Positions 37,717 through 50,900 of a DNA stretch of 64,000 nt are shown here, piece by piece. Numbering within the stretch: the stretch's first letter is position 1; each line of letters opens with the position of its first letter. The DNA is from Styela clava (Eukaryota; Chordata; Ascidiacea; Stolidobranchia; Styelidae): assembly GCF_964204865.1 (NCBI RefSeq), contig NC_135257.1, positions 9,632,151-9,696,150 of the forward strand, given 5' to 3'. The position numbers and the translations under genes are program-made. Under the pieces are notes generated by a model. The model was not told where the DNA came from, did not search any database, and worked only from the letters and a program-made list of their open reading frames with translations.

Positions 37717-40700
37717 CTGCCATCTATTTATAACAAATATACATGTACATGTGTGTCTTTTAATATTAGTTATGCACATTCGCCATTAACCCTGGCCTCC
37801 CCCACGCTGGAGGACAATACCAGTGTTTATGAAAATATATACAAAAAAGTCAATACACACATGCATAATGTTAAAAACTACATTGTATCGTAACATGCTA
37901 AAATAATGTTTGACTTAAAAGTGCACAACCAATATTTACTATTACTTTATTAAATTGTGCCATTACAGTAAACTTTATCTTACACAGTATAAGAGGTTTA
38001 CTCACTTGTATCTCTTTGTCATTTTCAAATTCTAATGTCGTGAATTTATTATTACATAGAATGTAATATAGAATATATTAGATCCTAAAATCATAAATTA
38101 CATTTCAATACATTTTTATAAAAATATATACCACGTCATTCGACTTTGAACAGTTTCATATACAGTATAAATATGCTATAGTGGATAATATTGTTAAAAT
38201 AGTGAAGTGCCATATAAATTCTTTGTAAAGTCAAAAGAAGACTTTAATTCAATTTTTCGTAATAACATAAGGGGGTCAGAATAATTTTTCAAAAAATAAT
38301 TATACAATCAAAGCCCTCAGAAAGGTTTTCCTTGAGCAAAACCAATTTTCGAATTCGCGACATGAAGCCAATTATTAGTACCCTTAGTAGTTGTTTTAAA
38401 GATATAACATATTACAATCACCTAGTGTTGCAAAGACAAATTTTATCTAATATCAATATTGCTATCGACCGACACTTACTTACTTGTGCTGATGTATCTG
38501 TACTATCAGATTTATACTGGCCACTAGCATTTGAGATCTCTGATTTATATAGATTTCCCAATGTTCAAGCATATAAATCGAATTTGAACAAATTGTTTAT
38601 TATTGTTATATATTTAACAATAGCAAAATGGAGAAATATAAAAGGAGAGAAAACATTTGGGAGCAAATATTATACTTCCCCTTATTTAAAATAGCACCTC
38701 TTTTGAGAGTGATTGATTTTTAAAATGATTTTATCAGCACACGTTTTTAACTTTAAAATCCAATAGAAAGAAAATATTGGTTGACTTGTGTAATCCATCG
38801 GTTTTATATTCTTTGTTCTCAAAGGGTAAATTTATATACTCTTATTCATAAAACGATATCAGGAATTATTTTATTGTCTATTATATCAAAGATGGAAACT
38901 CTTCATTGAATTTGAATGACCTGCTTGAGTTACAAAAACATTGCGAATCTTTCTTTATATTCAAAATTTATTTTATTACACGACGTTGTTGAAGTAAACA
39001 TACTGTTGTCACCATCAAAAATTTGCGATTTTGAAGTAATAAAATTCTGAAATCCATTTTGACTGGTAGCCTATATCATAAGCCTTTAATATAGTAAAAT
39101 GTCACGGACGATGAAAGTTTTAATCTTGCTATGCTTAACATGAATCGCGAGAATTAGTGGTTGAAAGTATTAAAGAAGACAAAAAGTAAATACAAAAGTC
39201 CAAGCACACACAAAAATCTATAGGTGATACAAAACAGCGCACAAGGATTCATATATAATATATATATTATTTATATTTTTCTGAGGCAAGTTAAAAAAAT
39301 ACCGAATTAAAAAAGTCACTGTGCCTTATCACGGCCCATCGTACTGTACAAACAACTAGTATTAGATTCTCAGTCTGAATCGTTAAAATAAAACGATTTT
39401 CCAATCCCGACGATTCGAAATGGTTAAAAATTTATGTTTATCAAATATGGAGCATATACGCAGTGTGCCTGCCAGACATAATCTATTCATTGTCAGCGAT
39501 GATAATAATGTTATATAATATTGGATAGCACCAATTGCAATGGAATGCGGAAACTAATTCAAAAGATTATCTTGCCCCGTTAACTTTTGTTAAACTATAT
39601 TCTCCTTGCACAGGGGTATTTATTGTTCGAAACGAAGTAAGCCGAACCAACATACCAAGAGTACAATCTAACCCTGCACAGTTTCACGTCAAAACAGTTT
39701 TGTACTTGATTGATACACAGTTATATCAATAAAGTAACTTTTCAAAGAACGTTGCTCATTTCCGTACTTTTAGAAATACCTAGAACATTAACATCAAATC
39801 AGATTGATAATAGTAAAATAAAGAATCGTGACCGAATCCAATTTACTTCCTGGAGACTGGTTCTCATTTTGGGCTCATGAATGCTGCGTGTTCAAACATA
39901 GTGGTGTGTTTTACCTATATACGATAGATTTCCTAAATTTACTACTTTCATTCAGTGCAAATGACTCATTAAAATACACGACGGGTGAAGCAATTCAGGT
40001 CTTCGACAAATACTTCACTTAACGGCTATATATTGCTATTCTTGAGAATTTTTCCATCGTGTACCACCCATGCTGTGCGTGAATATAAACCAGCAGATAG
40101 TTTTGATAAGGTATCTTACAATGCGCAAAAATTTCCCCAGCTGAAAAATAACAAAGAAAATATTACGAAGAAGTATTTTAAGGTTGTATTTTTTGGCTCA
40201 CTGTTTTTTGTACAAGTACAGAATTCCATGTCGCATAATGTCGTCTACTACACTTCAAATGCCCAATAGCGTGACGAATTAGCACATACTATATCGAGAT
40301 GCCGTGACTGCACTTGGTGGTCGGGTGCCCGTGACTGGAATAATTGCAAGTTGTGTATTTTTTTAACGTGTCAGCGTCCAGTTATTATAAGCAAGACTAA
40401 GGGTATATTGTCAGACCATGTATTATTTATATAATAATTTTAATAATAATACATTTTCACACTAATATTTCACTATTATCCTCCAACGTTTATTCTGCGA
40501 ACACAATAGTTATCTTTAGATATTTAAACACTCATTGCTAATTATATAATCAATGAACCCCGGAACTAAAATGGTGTTTTCACAAAACTCAAAGCATATC
40601 ACAAATGAAGCCTGTATAGTTGTTTACCCCTGGTGGGTGAACTGAATATCCCTAAACTGCTATGTTATAATAGAAATTCGGTCCTTTCACCTCTCGTTCC

Positions 40701-41142
40701 CCCTGAAATAAGTCCCTTTGTAAACAAGATTTACACAATACGAAACGTTAACCACCCGCACGTAGACTCTTCAAATAGGTGTTATGACTGCAAAAGTCAC
40801 TTGATCAAGCGTAATATATATGAATTGCCCTCGAATGAAAAATCAAAACAGAATTTATAGTAGTATTAAATTATGCAATTGGCTCAAACTTAACAAAGGG
40901 TAAGGATGATAGGATGGAAAACATACATGATCGATTTTGAAGATATACTGAAACTGGTTCTTCCGTGTTTGAGAGAAAGTGTTTGAATTACAAAAGAGTC
41001 GCGGGGGGTCGTGAGGCCTGAAAGTTAAGTAGGTTGGAAATAAACTTGAAAAATACACATTTGTAGGGCGTGAGGTTGTTTTAGCCTGTCGTTGCTGTTT
41101 TTCCATTCTTTCACAATTGATAATAATATATGCTACAAAAGT

Positions 41143-41272
41143 ACCATCATCCTGGTCCTCCTGAGATATGCGCACCAAGATGGCACACAACCTGAACTCA
41201 GGTTGTGTACCAGGTTAGGGTTCAGGTTATGCGACATCTTGGTGCGCATACTTCAAGAGCACCATCATCCTG
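41143..41272. repeat. Nested palindrome flanked by 12-bp direct repeats
   Basis: TATGCGCACCAAGATG at 41167-41182 is inverted at 41235-41250. Inside, ACACAACCTGA/TCAGGTTGTGT forms a second, perfect 11-bp inverted repeat with a 2-base loop (41185-41208). ACCATCATCCTG occurs directly at 41143-41154 and 41261-41272. The layout fits a small foldback insertion, with the direct repeats either a long target duplication or part of the element. Confidence 0.65.
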
Positions 41273-41544
41273 ATCTGACCCATAGTATACAAATGAAGCA
41301 AAAGTAAAAATGATTTCTTGGTAAATTTACGTCCTCTCGTCAATATTTGAAAACTCCCTTCTCCATAATTGTATCGCGTGCGTTTCCAATAAAAGAATCT
41401 GATCTGGAAATCCTTCAGATATATTGATGCACTAGTATTAGCAGAAGACGCGAGAAAAAGTGCAATGTATTAATTATTTTAAATATATTTATATATATAT
41501 GCACTTAATTTGTGGTGTTTAAAGTTAGTACTGTGACTTAGTTC

Positions 41545-41560
41545 ATATATATATATATAT
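41545..41560. repeat. (AT)n microsatellite
   Basis: Short TA dinucleotide run in intergenic DNA. Confidence 0.8.
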
Positions 41561-42170
41561 GTAAATGCTCGGTGGCAGTACAAGTGTTCATTTTTAGTCG
41601 AGCGTTGGCGTTTCGACTGAAGAAATCCGCATGACCCATATCGAAGCATATTCTCAGGAGGACTGATGAATTCTAATTATCGCTCCGTGTTTAGTACAAG
41701 AGCTGCTGTTTTCGTAGTCTAGTTTTTTTGTATAGCAATGTATAATTTATTCAATTTTCCTATGAATTGTGATAGTCCATAGAACTATATCACAAATCAG
41801 GGCAGACCATTTTAGAGGGCATGACAACAACTTCCCCTTGGTAATTAAAATGCTTCAGCTTATTTTCAATAAAAGAAGCAATATGGAACTACCGGTATTT
41901 AAACCTTAATGAGTAAATATATATGGAACATTGATATTCTTGTGTAGTTTATTGCGATCTGCTATCGACGAGGGGTGCGCAACACAGGGCGCGCGTGTCC
42001 AAATGGCAAATGTATTTCTTGTATTTATAACAAATCCTAGTAACTCATGTTCACATCGAAATAAATTTAAATCGCCATGTTAATTCACACATTGCTAGTT
42101 CGTGGCCCGTATTTATATATGCTAAGTGAAGTTTGTTGTTATGCGTGTTACGGAAGTTAAGACCTAGGGA

Positions 42171-42480
42171 AAGGTGGGCCACTGGGCACAGTGGATAATC
42201 AGTTCTCACACTCATACATTATCCGGAATCATGTATGCAGTTCGATGTTTGAATCCCCCTTCGGTGAGTTACAACGTCCCTGCAAACGGACAACGACCGA
42301 GTAGAGCGACGCAACTGCTAAATATTCATGACGTTGGCGAGTGGGTGTGCCTTCCTAATCTCGACGTGGGACAGTCTGAAAATATTTGTTCTCTGTGGGG
42401 AAACAAGGGACCGGGGTTCACTGGGACATGGTCCGCTGGGCAAAATGCGACAGTGTTTGATCCATTAAGTGCTTAGAAGC
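42171..42480 (+). mobile_element. Possible tRNA-derived SINE
   Basis: TGGGCACAGTGGATAATCAG resembles a polymerase III A box, and GTTCGATGTTTGAATCCCCC about 55 bp later resembles a B box with one mismatch in the core. The stretch is visibly less AT-rich than its surroundings. No cloverleaf closes properly, so it is not a functional tRNA. The 3' end is undefined and no target duplication was identified. Confidence 0.4.
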
Positions 42481-43699
42481 CTAGAGAATATGGATGCGTT
42501 ATGTTTTGTGTAATATTGGGGTATCTTTTGACCCATGGCCCAATATGGAACATGTTCTAGATTCGAAAATATTTTTTAGATTTAGATTCGAAAAAGTAAA
42601 TAATTTGCGTTTTGTCGGAATTAGAAATTTTACTTGTTAATATTTAACTGTTGGTTTTGTCTTAGTGGGTGGACAGAGTGACCTGAACAGTTTGGTGGAT
42701 GAAAAAATCACATCATCGTTTTTTGTTCTTTTTGAACAGCACCCAAAACCCGTGTGGCCTATTTATCAAAGAACTGTCATCGTCGAGAATAGCAGTTTCA
42801 GAACTCATTTCAATTCAATTGATTGAAATTAGGCATAATCCAAAACTAAAACAATGAATTTATTTCAGATTTAATAACTGATATATATCTAAAATATTTA
42901 ACAAGTAAGTCTAAAATGCAGAATCTTTAGATACAAATGGCCCAAAATGATAATGGGATACAGTGGGACACTTGACAAACGTTTTTTCGAAGCATTTTGG
43001 TGGTAAGATGTGTGTCGCGCTAAGTCGCTGAATAAAAACTACACTTACCCTTCTCTGCATTAGCCCCGTAAAGTGAAATGAACGTGCAGAATATAGGGCT
43101 CAAAATATGCAATAGAAAAAAAAAGAGTCCCAACCTTCGCCTACTTATTCGTCCCGGGGGAGAGGAAGAGTTCGTTCACAATACCAGGGTATTATTCGAA
43201 CGTCGAGTGGCACGCGATTATATTATTATCTTGAAAACGTTGGCACGTATCCTCATTTGAGTTGTGCGTCGCTGCTATACACACGGCAAACCCTAAAATA
43301 TGTAGGCTACTTAACATAAACACCAGCTGTGTATTGAGAGATTTTTATGTAATAAAGTGACCACCAAATTCGCCCGAATTTTTTTTCTTTCAATTCGTTT
43401 GAAACCTGGTCATAGGCGTGCGCTTTATAGCTGATTAATTTTCCTTCGTTTATGTCTGAAAATAAATCAGAACTTATGCCAATTTATTACTTCACTCCTT
43501 CCGACCTTACACTTTTGACAATCTCTCTGAAAATTCTTTTGTCAAAATTCCTTTGCGAAGCTTCGTCACACGGTATAAAGCTTAGCACAAGCATTTTTGG
43601 ATACGTGGGAGGGTGTCATTATTTTAAATAATAATAATTAATTTTTAATGCGATTCGTCAAGTCTTAAGGGTTATATAATATAAGCGCAGAATACTACT

Positions 43700-44632
43700 T
43701 CATTCCCCATAATATTCGGCGCTTGGGAATATGCAAAGATTCTTAGGATCTTTGACAACAATTTTGGGGAGGCAATATGAGAAATGTTTTGACTCGCTGT
43801 ATCTGAAAACTGGTAATTCGTGGCACAGACTGGACAGTGGACAGATGTGCTTTGTTTCGAAACATGTTCGGTTTAATTTGAGACGGTAAAATGTTTTGCT
43901 GGCCTGGTCAACTGCCTCTTCCATTCCTCCAAATTCAAAACTATTTGTACACTCCAAACGAATCAAAAAAAATTCTCTGATCTCCTGGGAACATTTTTTC
44001 TTTTCACATTAGAAATTTTTAATCAAATTTTTTTACAACCTATAGCTTAAAAAAGTACATGGTCGTTCCTGGCGTTTTAGTTTTTTTTCTAGCTTATAAT
44101 TAGTCGAAATCATAACATTAGAACGTGCTAATCCCATCCTGTAATTGGTGCAAATGCTTGTCTCGTATTTGAACTCCCTATCCAGAGTACTTAACTTTGC
44201 CAATTCACAGATTCGAATCCCATTGGGTTTAATTATGTCTGAAAATACCCCTCACCATCGTAGGGTGGTTCACATAATCGATGGTCAGTCATGGCTTTTT
44301 CCACCATTGATACATGCATCTGAAACAAACATCTTATTAATAATTCTCATACCCAACATGGACAGGTAAACTGAAATGAGGCCGTGGTTCGCCATATGAT
44401 TAAGCTTCATCTCCCCAGCATAAATATGAAACTTGTCCACTTCATCTTCTACTAAAATGAATACATTTTCACAATCAGCATGTGATATTTTCAGTAAAAC
44501 AAGTATTTGGGTATGATAGTGAACAGGAATATCTGCTAATTTCACTGTTATTGAATCGAATCTGCAACACTTCTGGTTTTCAGTTTGCTTCGCATCGGCG
44601 CAGGAAGTTTCTCCCTCTCGGACTGCAAACAT
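43700..44632 (-). other. Two unassigned minus-strand exon candidates
   Basis: Downstream exon candidate 43700-43999 is open after a CCCAG acceptor and reads EIREFFLIRLECTNSFEFGG, then a C/H-containing segment (CPLSSLCHELP), to a stop. Upstream candidate about 44300-44632 follows a TTTGCAG and contains ITVKLADIPVHYHTQI and FILVEDEVDKFHIYAGEM. Both look protein-like in composition. A phase-1 junction from 44314 or nearby to 43922 would join them in frame, but neither splice site is strong and I recognise no family. They could be the 3' end of a small gene that follows INTS1 on the same strand, or chance. Confidence 0.25.
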
Positions 44633-44935
44633 ACACCATCATATTGATCTGAAATTTTATAAATAAATATCAGCCATTACTTAATGACAAAATTCAAAGT
44701 TACCTAATAATTATTTAATATTTGTCAATAGGTGAAAGGAACCGATCAAATCCTGGTCAGAAAGTACTTTTGATTTAATTCCAAGTATGAGTAATTGTAA
44801 TTGATAAAATAAAACATGCCAAAATGGCATTGTTCATCTAGAATACAAATACACACAAGATCTTCGAAGCACAGTTTAAATGAAATTATTGAACATTTCC
44901 AACAAAATAAAAATAATCACCTTCAAATTGGAAAT

Positions 44936-47900
44936 TCAACTCTGTCCTGATGGTGCAGGTTTCACATTTGACTGTGCGAGACCACTTAACAAGGTTACTG
45001 ACTTGGCAAGAAGTTCACTCAAATCCTGCCATGTTGATTTTCCTCCGATAGCTACTGGTGTTCCAAGCAATCCCTGAGGTCCAGGTGGCTGAATGCCTAC
45101 TCCCCCTCTGGAACCACAAGCGAAAGCTGCTTCCAAAATCTTTGCTGCTCTTTCTCTACACAAAACAACAACATCAGGTAAGAAATCTAAAGCTGTTTGT
45201 GCAAGTTCATCTGAATTGGTCCCAGTTACTGCAGTGGTTTCATCCAATTCATAAAGTCTTGTTTGACTGGAAGTTGAAACAAGCGGTGTTTTTATACCAG
45301 TTAGGCAGGATAGATACGCTGGTAATATTTGTGGGCAACTTCGAGAAGGGGAGGCCCGCATACAAACAATAGATGCACTTAGGGCTGCGTGTCTGATACT
45401 ACTTTCTCTGCAAGTTGTAAATAACTTGGTGAAGTGTGGTAAAAAAGGCTCCAAATTTGTTATTTTTCGCTTTGTGTCAGATAACTCTGCCAAAACCTGT
45501 GCAATATTTTCCAAATCATCACTTTTGGCCAAAATTCTCAGATATGGTGTGGCTTGTTCATTTGCATCGCTTATTTCAGTATCTATGATTAAAATGTCAT
45601 CGTTAACAGGTTCCTCTGTTTCAGCATTGTATGTATTCATCATTAGTGGAGCTGATTCAACAGTGTTCATTATTTTCCTTATCAAAGAAACAACATAGTC
45701 ATGATCACTATATGTATGGTCCATCAGTCCTTGGAGCATATACATGTATTGGTAAACAATCCGATGAGCTCGCTGCGGTTTCTTTTGTAAAAATAGATAA
45801 ACAATTTGCAGAGTGTTGTGCATGACATCACGAAGTTGCCTTCTCGCTTTGGTACAATAATTTGAACACATCTGGAGGTAAGTGTCAATAATTTTGTCAA
45901 CATCATTTGCATAATCATTATCAAACAATTGATGACCTATTGAATCCAAGATTCCAAGAAGTTGAGACATGAACAACAGGTGATTTTTGGCTTTAAATTC
46001 TCGAAATTCATACCAAGTACGTCCAGAAAGTGTAATCAACATTAAAGAAAGTTGTCGCAAAACAATAGCTGGGCAACAACTGGCAAGCTTTTTGAGAATT
46101 AGGCTTGCATCATATGCACTATCAACACTTGACTGAATAGCTGTAACGGAGTCTCGAGCATCGACACGTCCAGTTTCTTTGACATAACCAATTCTATCAA
46201 GTAACATTTGTACAAGTGAATCCAAACGACAAATGGATCCAACCTCTGAAGATGTAACTGCTTTGGCAAGAGTGTAGTTTTGTTCAATACCTTCATTACA
46301 CTGTGAATTGGTTGTATTCCAAACATCATGAAATGGTTGTAAAATATAGAGCTGAGCTAGAAGCTGCCACCACAAGTCTACTGTATTTTCTTTAGCTTTT
46401 GAGTAAACAAACATGACAGTTTTTTCAAGATTCTCAGATCTCATTACCTTTTGACCAAACCTGGTATAGAAAACCAGGAATAACTCAAAATAAGAAGTAC
46501 CTCCCCAACCACTTTTCAAAGTAGAACTGGCTTGTTTGGTGCTTGATGCAACCATGTAACTTAAAACTCTGCAAAATTGTTCAGAATTTAAGTAGAAAAC
46601 AGGTTCCTGCAAACTAGTGCTCTTGTTTTCACGACCTTTCCAAATATTAGACATATGCATACAAACCCAGAGGAAATCCATTGCTGTGCGAGCATCAACA
46701 TTGATTCCAGAAGACTGACTCTTTCCAGATTTTTCTGTGCTTGTTTCATAAGTGGAATCTGAAAGCAGCCATTGCAGACATTTGTAAACAGTCTCCCAAT
46801 TACTGTGTTCAGCCAGAAGTGAAAGAAGATATGTTTGATGAGAAGTCAATGACTGTGGAAGTTTTATATTACTCATTTTTGCTGACATCTTGATAGGCAT
46901 GGATGAAGTAACCAAGCGCTGTGACTCAAAAAGTAATTTTCGCTGCAGTTTTGGCCGGTGGGCAAGAAGCTCAGGGTCAAGTAACTGAAGCCAATCTATT
47001 AAAAGTCCAGTTGTCCCAATACTTGCATAAAATGCATCATCTTGAACATCGCATTTTCCCCTGCTAGCTTTTGATTTTCTATTCCCAATTTCTTCTAAGA
47101 GTATTTTTGCCACAAGTGCTACTTTGTTTTTTATTTCTTCATCTCTTTCAAGGAATGCCAACTGCTTTCGTAAGAATTCTTCAAGTCTTGCCCAGTCAAG
47201 CTGACCTAAACCTTCGCTTTCAGCTTGCTGTTTCTTTTCTGAACATGCCCAGGACTGTAGTAATAGTAATAAATGATTTTCAGATGACAATGAGCTTGGT
47301 GCTTTCACTTTAAGTATCAACACAAGTTTTTCAAAAACTTCTATACTGGAATCTATTATTTTTCTCTGAGATAAATTGCTACATGATTTTGCTCTTTTCA
47401 AAGAGGAATCAATTTTTCTGATAAGGCTGCAGCTCCAGTTAGTATTCATGTACAAACCGTTCAAAAACACCAATCCCGTTTTCTTAGCAGAAACAAGGGC
47501 ATACATTTCGGAAACACAATTAACTACACCATTAGAATTTTTCATTTTTCGCAAATTGATAGACCTCATTAAATTCCTGAATATCAAGTTCTTTTTCATT
47601 TTATACTTGATGACATCATTACCATTGGCCATAAATAAATCTTGCAACATGTTAGTTACACTGTCATCCACTAGCATAGATAGATTTTCATCCTCTTCTT
47701 GACTAGATGTTGCTTTTTCTGGAGATGAAACCATGATAATATCAGAATCCTCACTTTGATCGACCGTCAAATCTACTACATCCGTTATCGTGGCAGATGC
47801 TGTTTGAATTACTGAAGGACGAGGTGATAATTTTTCCATTGACAATAAAGCGTGAAAATCAGTACCATTGCAGCATCCCCTTTTCCACTGGCCCTCCACA

Positions 47901-50900
47901 AGTTTAGCAAGATAAGATCTATTGTCTTTTACTGAATTAGCAACAGCTTCAGGTGTTGATGAACAAAACTCATCGAGGCTACCTAATAGTCTGTCCATTG
48001 ATTGATATGGAATACCAAAAGATTGTATAAAGAGCAACAACTGTTCGAGGTCCAAATCTCGGGATCCAGCAATTGGAAGTCTAGCATCTGTCGCATTAAC
48101 TTCGCAGTGTAATAAACGAAGTCTCAACCAGTCGGGAAGTAGAAGGGCTTCCTCTTGGGTATCCATCAAGAAAGCTTTGGGAATAGTTGAGCCATCCTCT
48201 GCAAACCATGTCTGTAACACTTCCTGGTACATTTTATTACCTTCTAAAGAATCTGCATCACCTCTCTTTTGTTTTGGACGTCCGCATGTCAAAAGTAAAA
48301 TCATGGCCTGTGAAACAAGAATATGCATCTGGGCATGACCGCTTCCTCTAGGCCACCTTAAAAAAATTTCGTCCTGTGTGTCACACCAAGGTACTTGCTC
48401 CATTGTCTCTTCGTGATCTGTCCCATCTGAAGAATGTTGTTTTTTGATCAAGTTCATGTGACATAAAAATATTTTCAAAATAGATTCAACAAATATATTT
48501 GCTATAGTTTTTCCACTCGAACCTGATTTCTTAATTGTATCAGATAATATATTTCTCACCAGTACTTGCCTGTCAATAAGCAAGTGAGCTGTAGACAAGG
48601 CAAAACGAGAGACAGATTGAGCAGAATCTTCTAACGATAAATCTAATTTGGTTATGTCATCAGCAAGAAAAGCTAAACAAGCTGTGACCATACTTTCATC
48701 ACTATCCCATTTAATTGTCTCAGTAATTGCATCAACTGCTTTTGAATGAACAAAGTTGTAGTTAGGTAGGGACACAAGTTGATATAGCAGCCACTCATAG
48801 TCTTCTAGAACAGGTTGTACATGGCATATTTTTGGTTCATTGGTATCCATGTCCTCATCCCTCAGAACGAGAGATAGAGCATGCTTTGCTCTCAGTCTTG
48901 TTTCATATTGTGGGGAATGTAGCCTGCGTAAAAAATAGTTTATTGGTTGCCAGGATTCTTCAGTTTGTTGATTTCGTAATGAATTTTGAAGTTGAGCGAC
49001 AATTTCTTTCTCTTGTATTAGCTTGTTTTCTGCTTTGCTATCATCAACACTGCTCGCCATGAGATATTCACAAAGGCATTGTACTGGAAGCATACTCATA
49101 TCTCCTTTGGCAGAGCCAACCAGACTAGACAACCATGGCATTGCCTGGTCTTCTCCGTGTCTATTAATGATGTATAATAAGAAATCTGGATTTCTAGATC
49201 TGCATAAACCGGCTCCAACTTGAATCTGACTACATATCAATCGAGTCTTGTTTAGTATATGTTCAGGTGGTCGACGAGGTGGGCCTTTTGTGTCCATAGC
49301 AATAAGTTGAGAAAGCAACAAACTTGTCTCCTCTGTTACAGCAAGATGTGTGGTGGCTGCTGCCAAATGTGATTCAAACTCAATAATTTCATTTTTCTCC
49401 ATCTCCACCATTTGCATTTCTTTATTCACAATTTGTGATCTCTCATTTTCATCAACTACTGTTGCCAGTGGAAATGTGAAATTGTTTATGATTGCCATCT
49501 CCATGAAACTTCTAAGAATTGGATATTCATTCCACGCCTGAAGACCTATAGAGCTGGGATTAAAAGAAGAAATAATAAGCAAAGTTTGCCAAATTGACCA
49601 ATACAGCAGAGAAATTGCTAAAGACGGTGGCACATAGTCAGAGGGAAGATGGATATTTTCAGGATGATGATATTGAGCGAGAGATAACAATGTGTCAATG
49701 ACATCCCTTCTCTCGACTGGAATAGGGTTGAAATGTGGTTTCGCCAAAGCACCAGCTCTGTGAACTAATTGACCAATAAGCTCAAGAGTCTCTGCCGGAG
49801 CGATTGGATGTTCGTGTGAAAGGCCAATGACAGCCAGTCGCATGATTGTGTCTTCCAGTAATGGAACTTCCGCACAGTGTTTTACCATCATTGCTCTTTC
49901 AGATTCAGGTGGCCAGTTATCCTTCATGTAGTAGGTTTCAGCGGACTTCAGAAAAAGCAGTTTGTGAATATGCTGTCCCAAATCCGGTGTTGTAATTTTA
50001 GGTAAAAGAAGGGGAACTGCAGTGGCATGTAACCACCAAACAGCATCTCGTTGCATTGCAGCTAAATCCAATTTATGGCCATGAAAAATAGTATCATGAT
50101 CAACTTCTGATGTGGGGGTGGCCTTTTTCGTAATAACCCCAATTGCCTCTTTTACTGTCGGAGAGATACTTACTAACATCAGAAGACATACTAAATCAGC
50201 AGTGGAAGAAACAAATCTCTCTTTATGAGCCTGATCCAAATGCATGAACTTTTCACGATCTGGCTCTTTCATTATACCAAGGGCAAATGAAGTAAACTGT
50301 ACATCATGCTTTGCAATTCTTACTATTTCCCTAACAAGTGCACGAACGGCTCTTAAATAATCTTCTTTTTGAAGTAGAAGATCTTGGCAAACTATTGCCA
50401 AAGTTTCTGCAGCAATTTTGGGCTTATGTTGTAGAAGAGCAGCTATAACAGACATGTTTGTAGGATTCCTGGCACTGGATAATTCATTATAAATAATGTA
50501 GCTGAACAATGTATTGATTGAATCCTTATGAGCATCTATCAAAATTTTTAAACACTGAATATAATGATTTAGAAGTGCCTTGGTTTTGAGACGCATTTTA
50601 ACCAAGCAAGATATAACATCAACATCATCCTGATTATGATCTCGGCAGTTAACACATATCGACATAAGTAGGTCTTGTGTAGATTTTGCTAGCTTAGGAT
50701 TTTGAGACCACATTTCCAGTTTATGAGCAGCTATAACACGTATCTCCGATATTCCACACATTGCAATTAATGTTTTGATCAAATGACGACCTGAAGCAGC
50801 ACCTGTTGGGTCCTGTGCAGAAATAGTGCCCTGTCTGCGATTAACTCTCTCTCGAACCATATCTATTGCATAAAGTCGTACAAGTTCTGCTGAAGCCATG

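Larger units (their letters stand above)
37717..43699. other. Intergenic, repeats only
   Basis: AT-rich DNA with no convincing gene. It contains a cruciform repeat (41143-41272), a (TA)n tract at 41545-41560 and a SINE-like sequence (42171-42480). A 120-codon plus-strand frame at 38332-38694 has no recognisable motif and a composition like its surroundings. Confidence 0.45.

Noticed and set aside
38486-38545. Possible small minus-strand exon ending in a strong CAA|GTAAGT donor
   Set aside because: A Ser/Thr-rich 19-residue reading with a plausible acceptor, but no family match and nothing to join it to.
44145-44230. tRNA-like B box (GATTCGAATCC)
   Set aside because: No A box at the right distance and no cloverleaf could be drawn; probably a chance match or old SINE.
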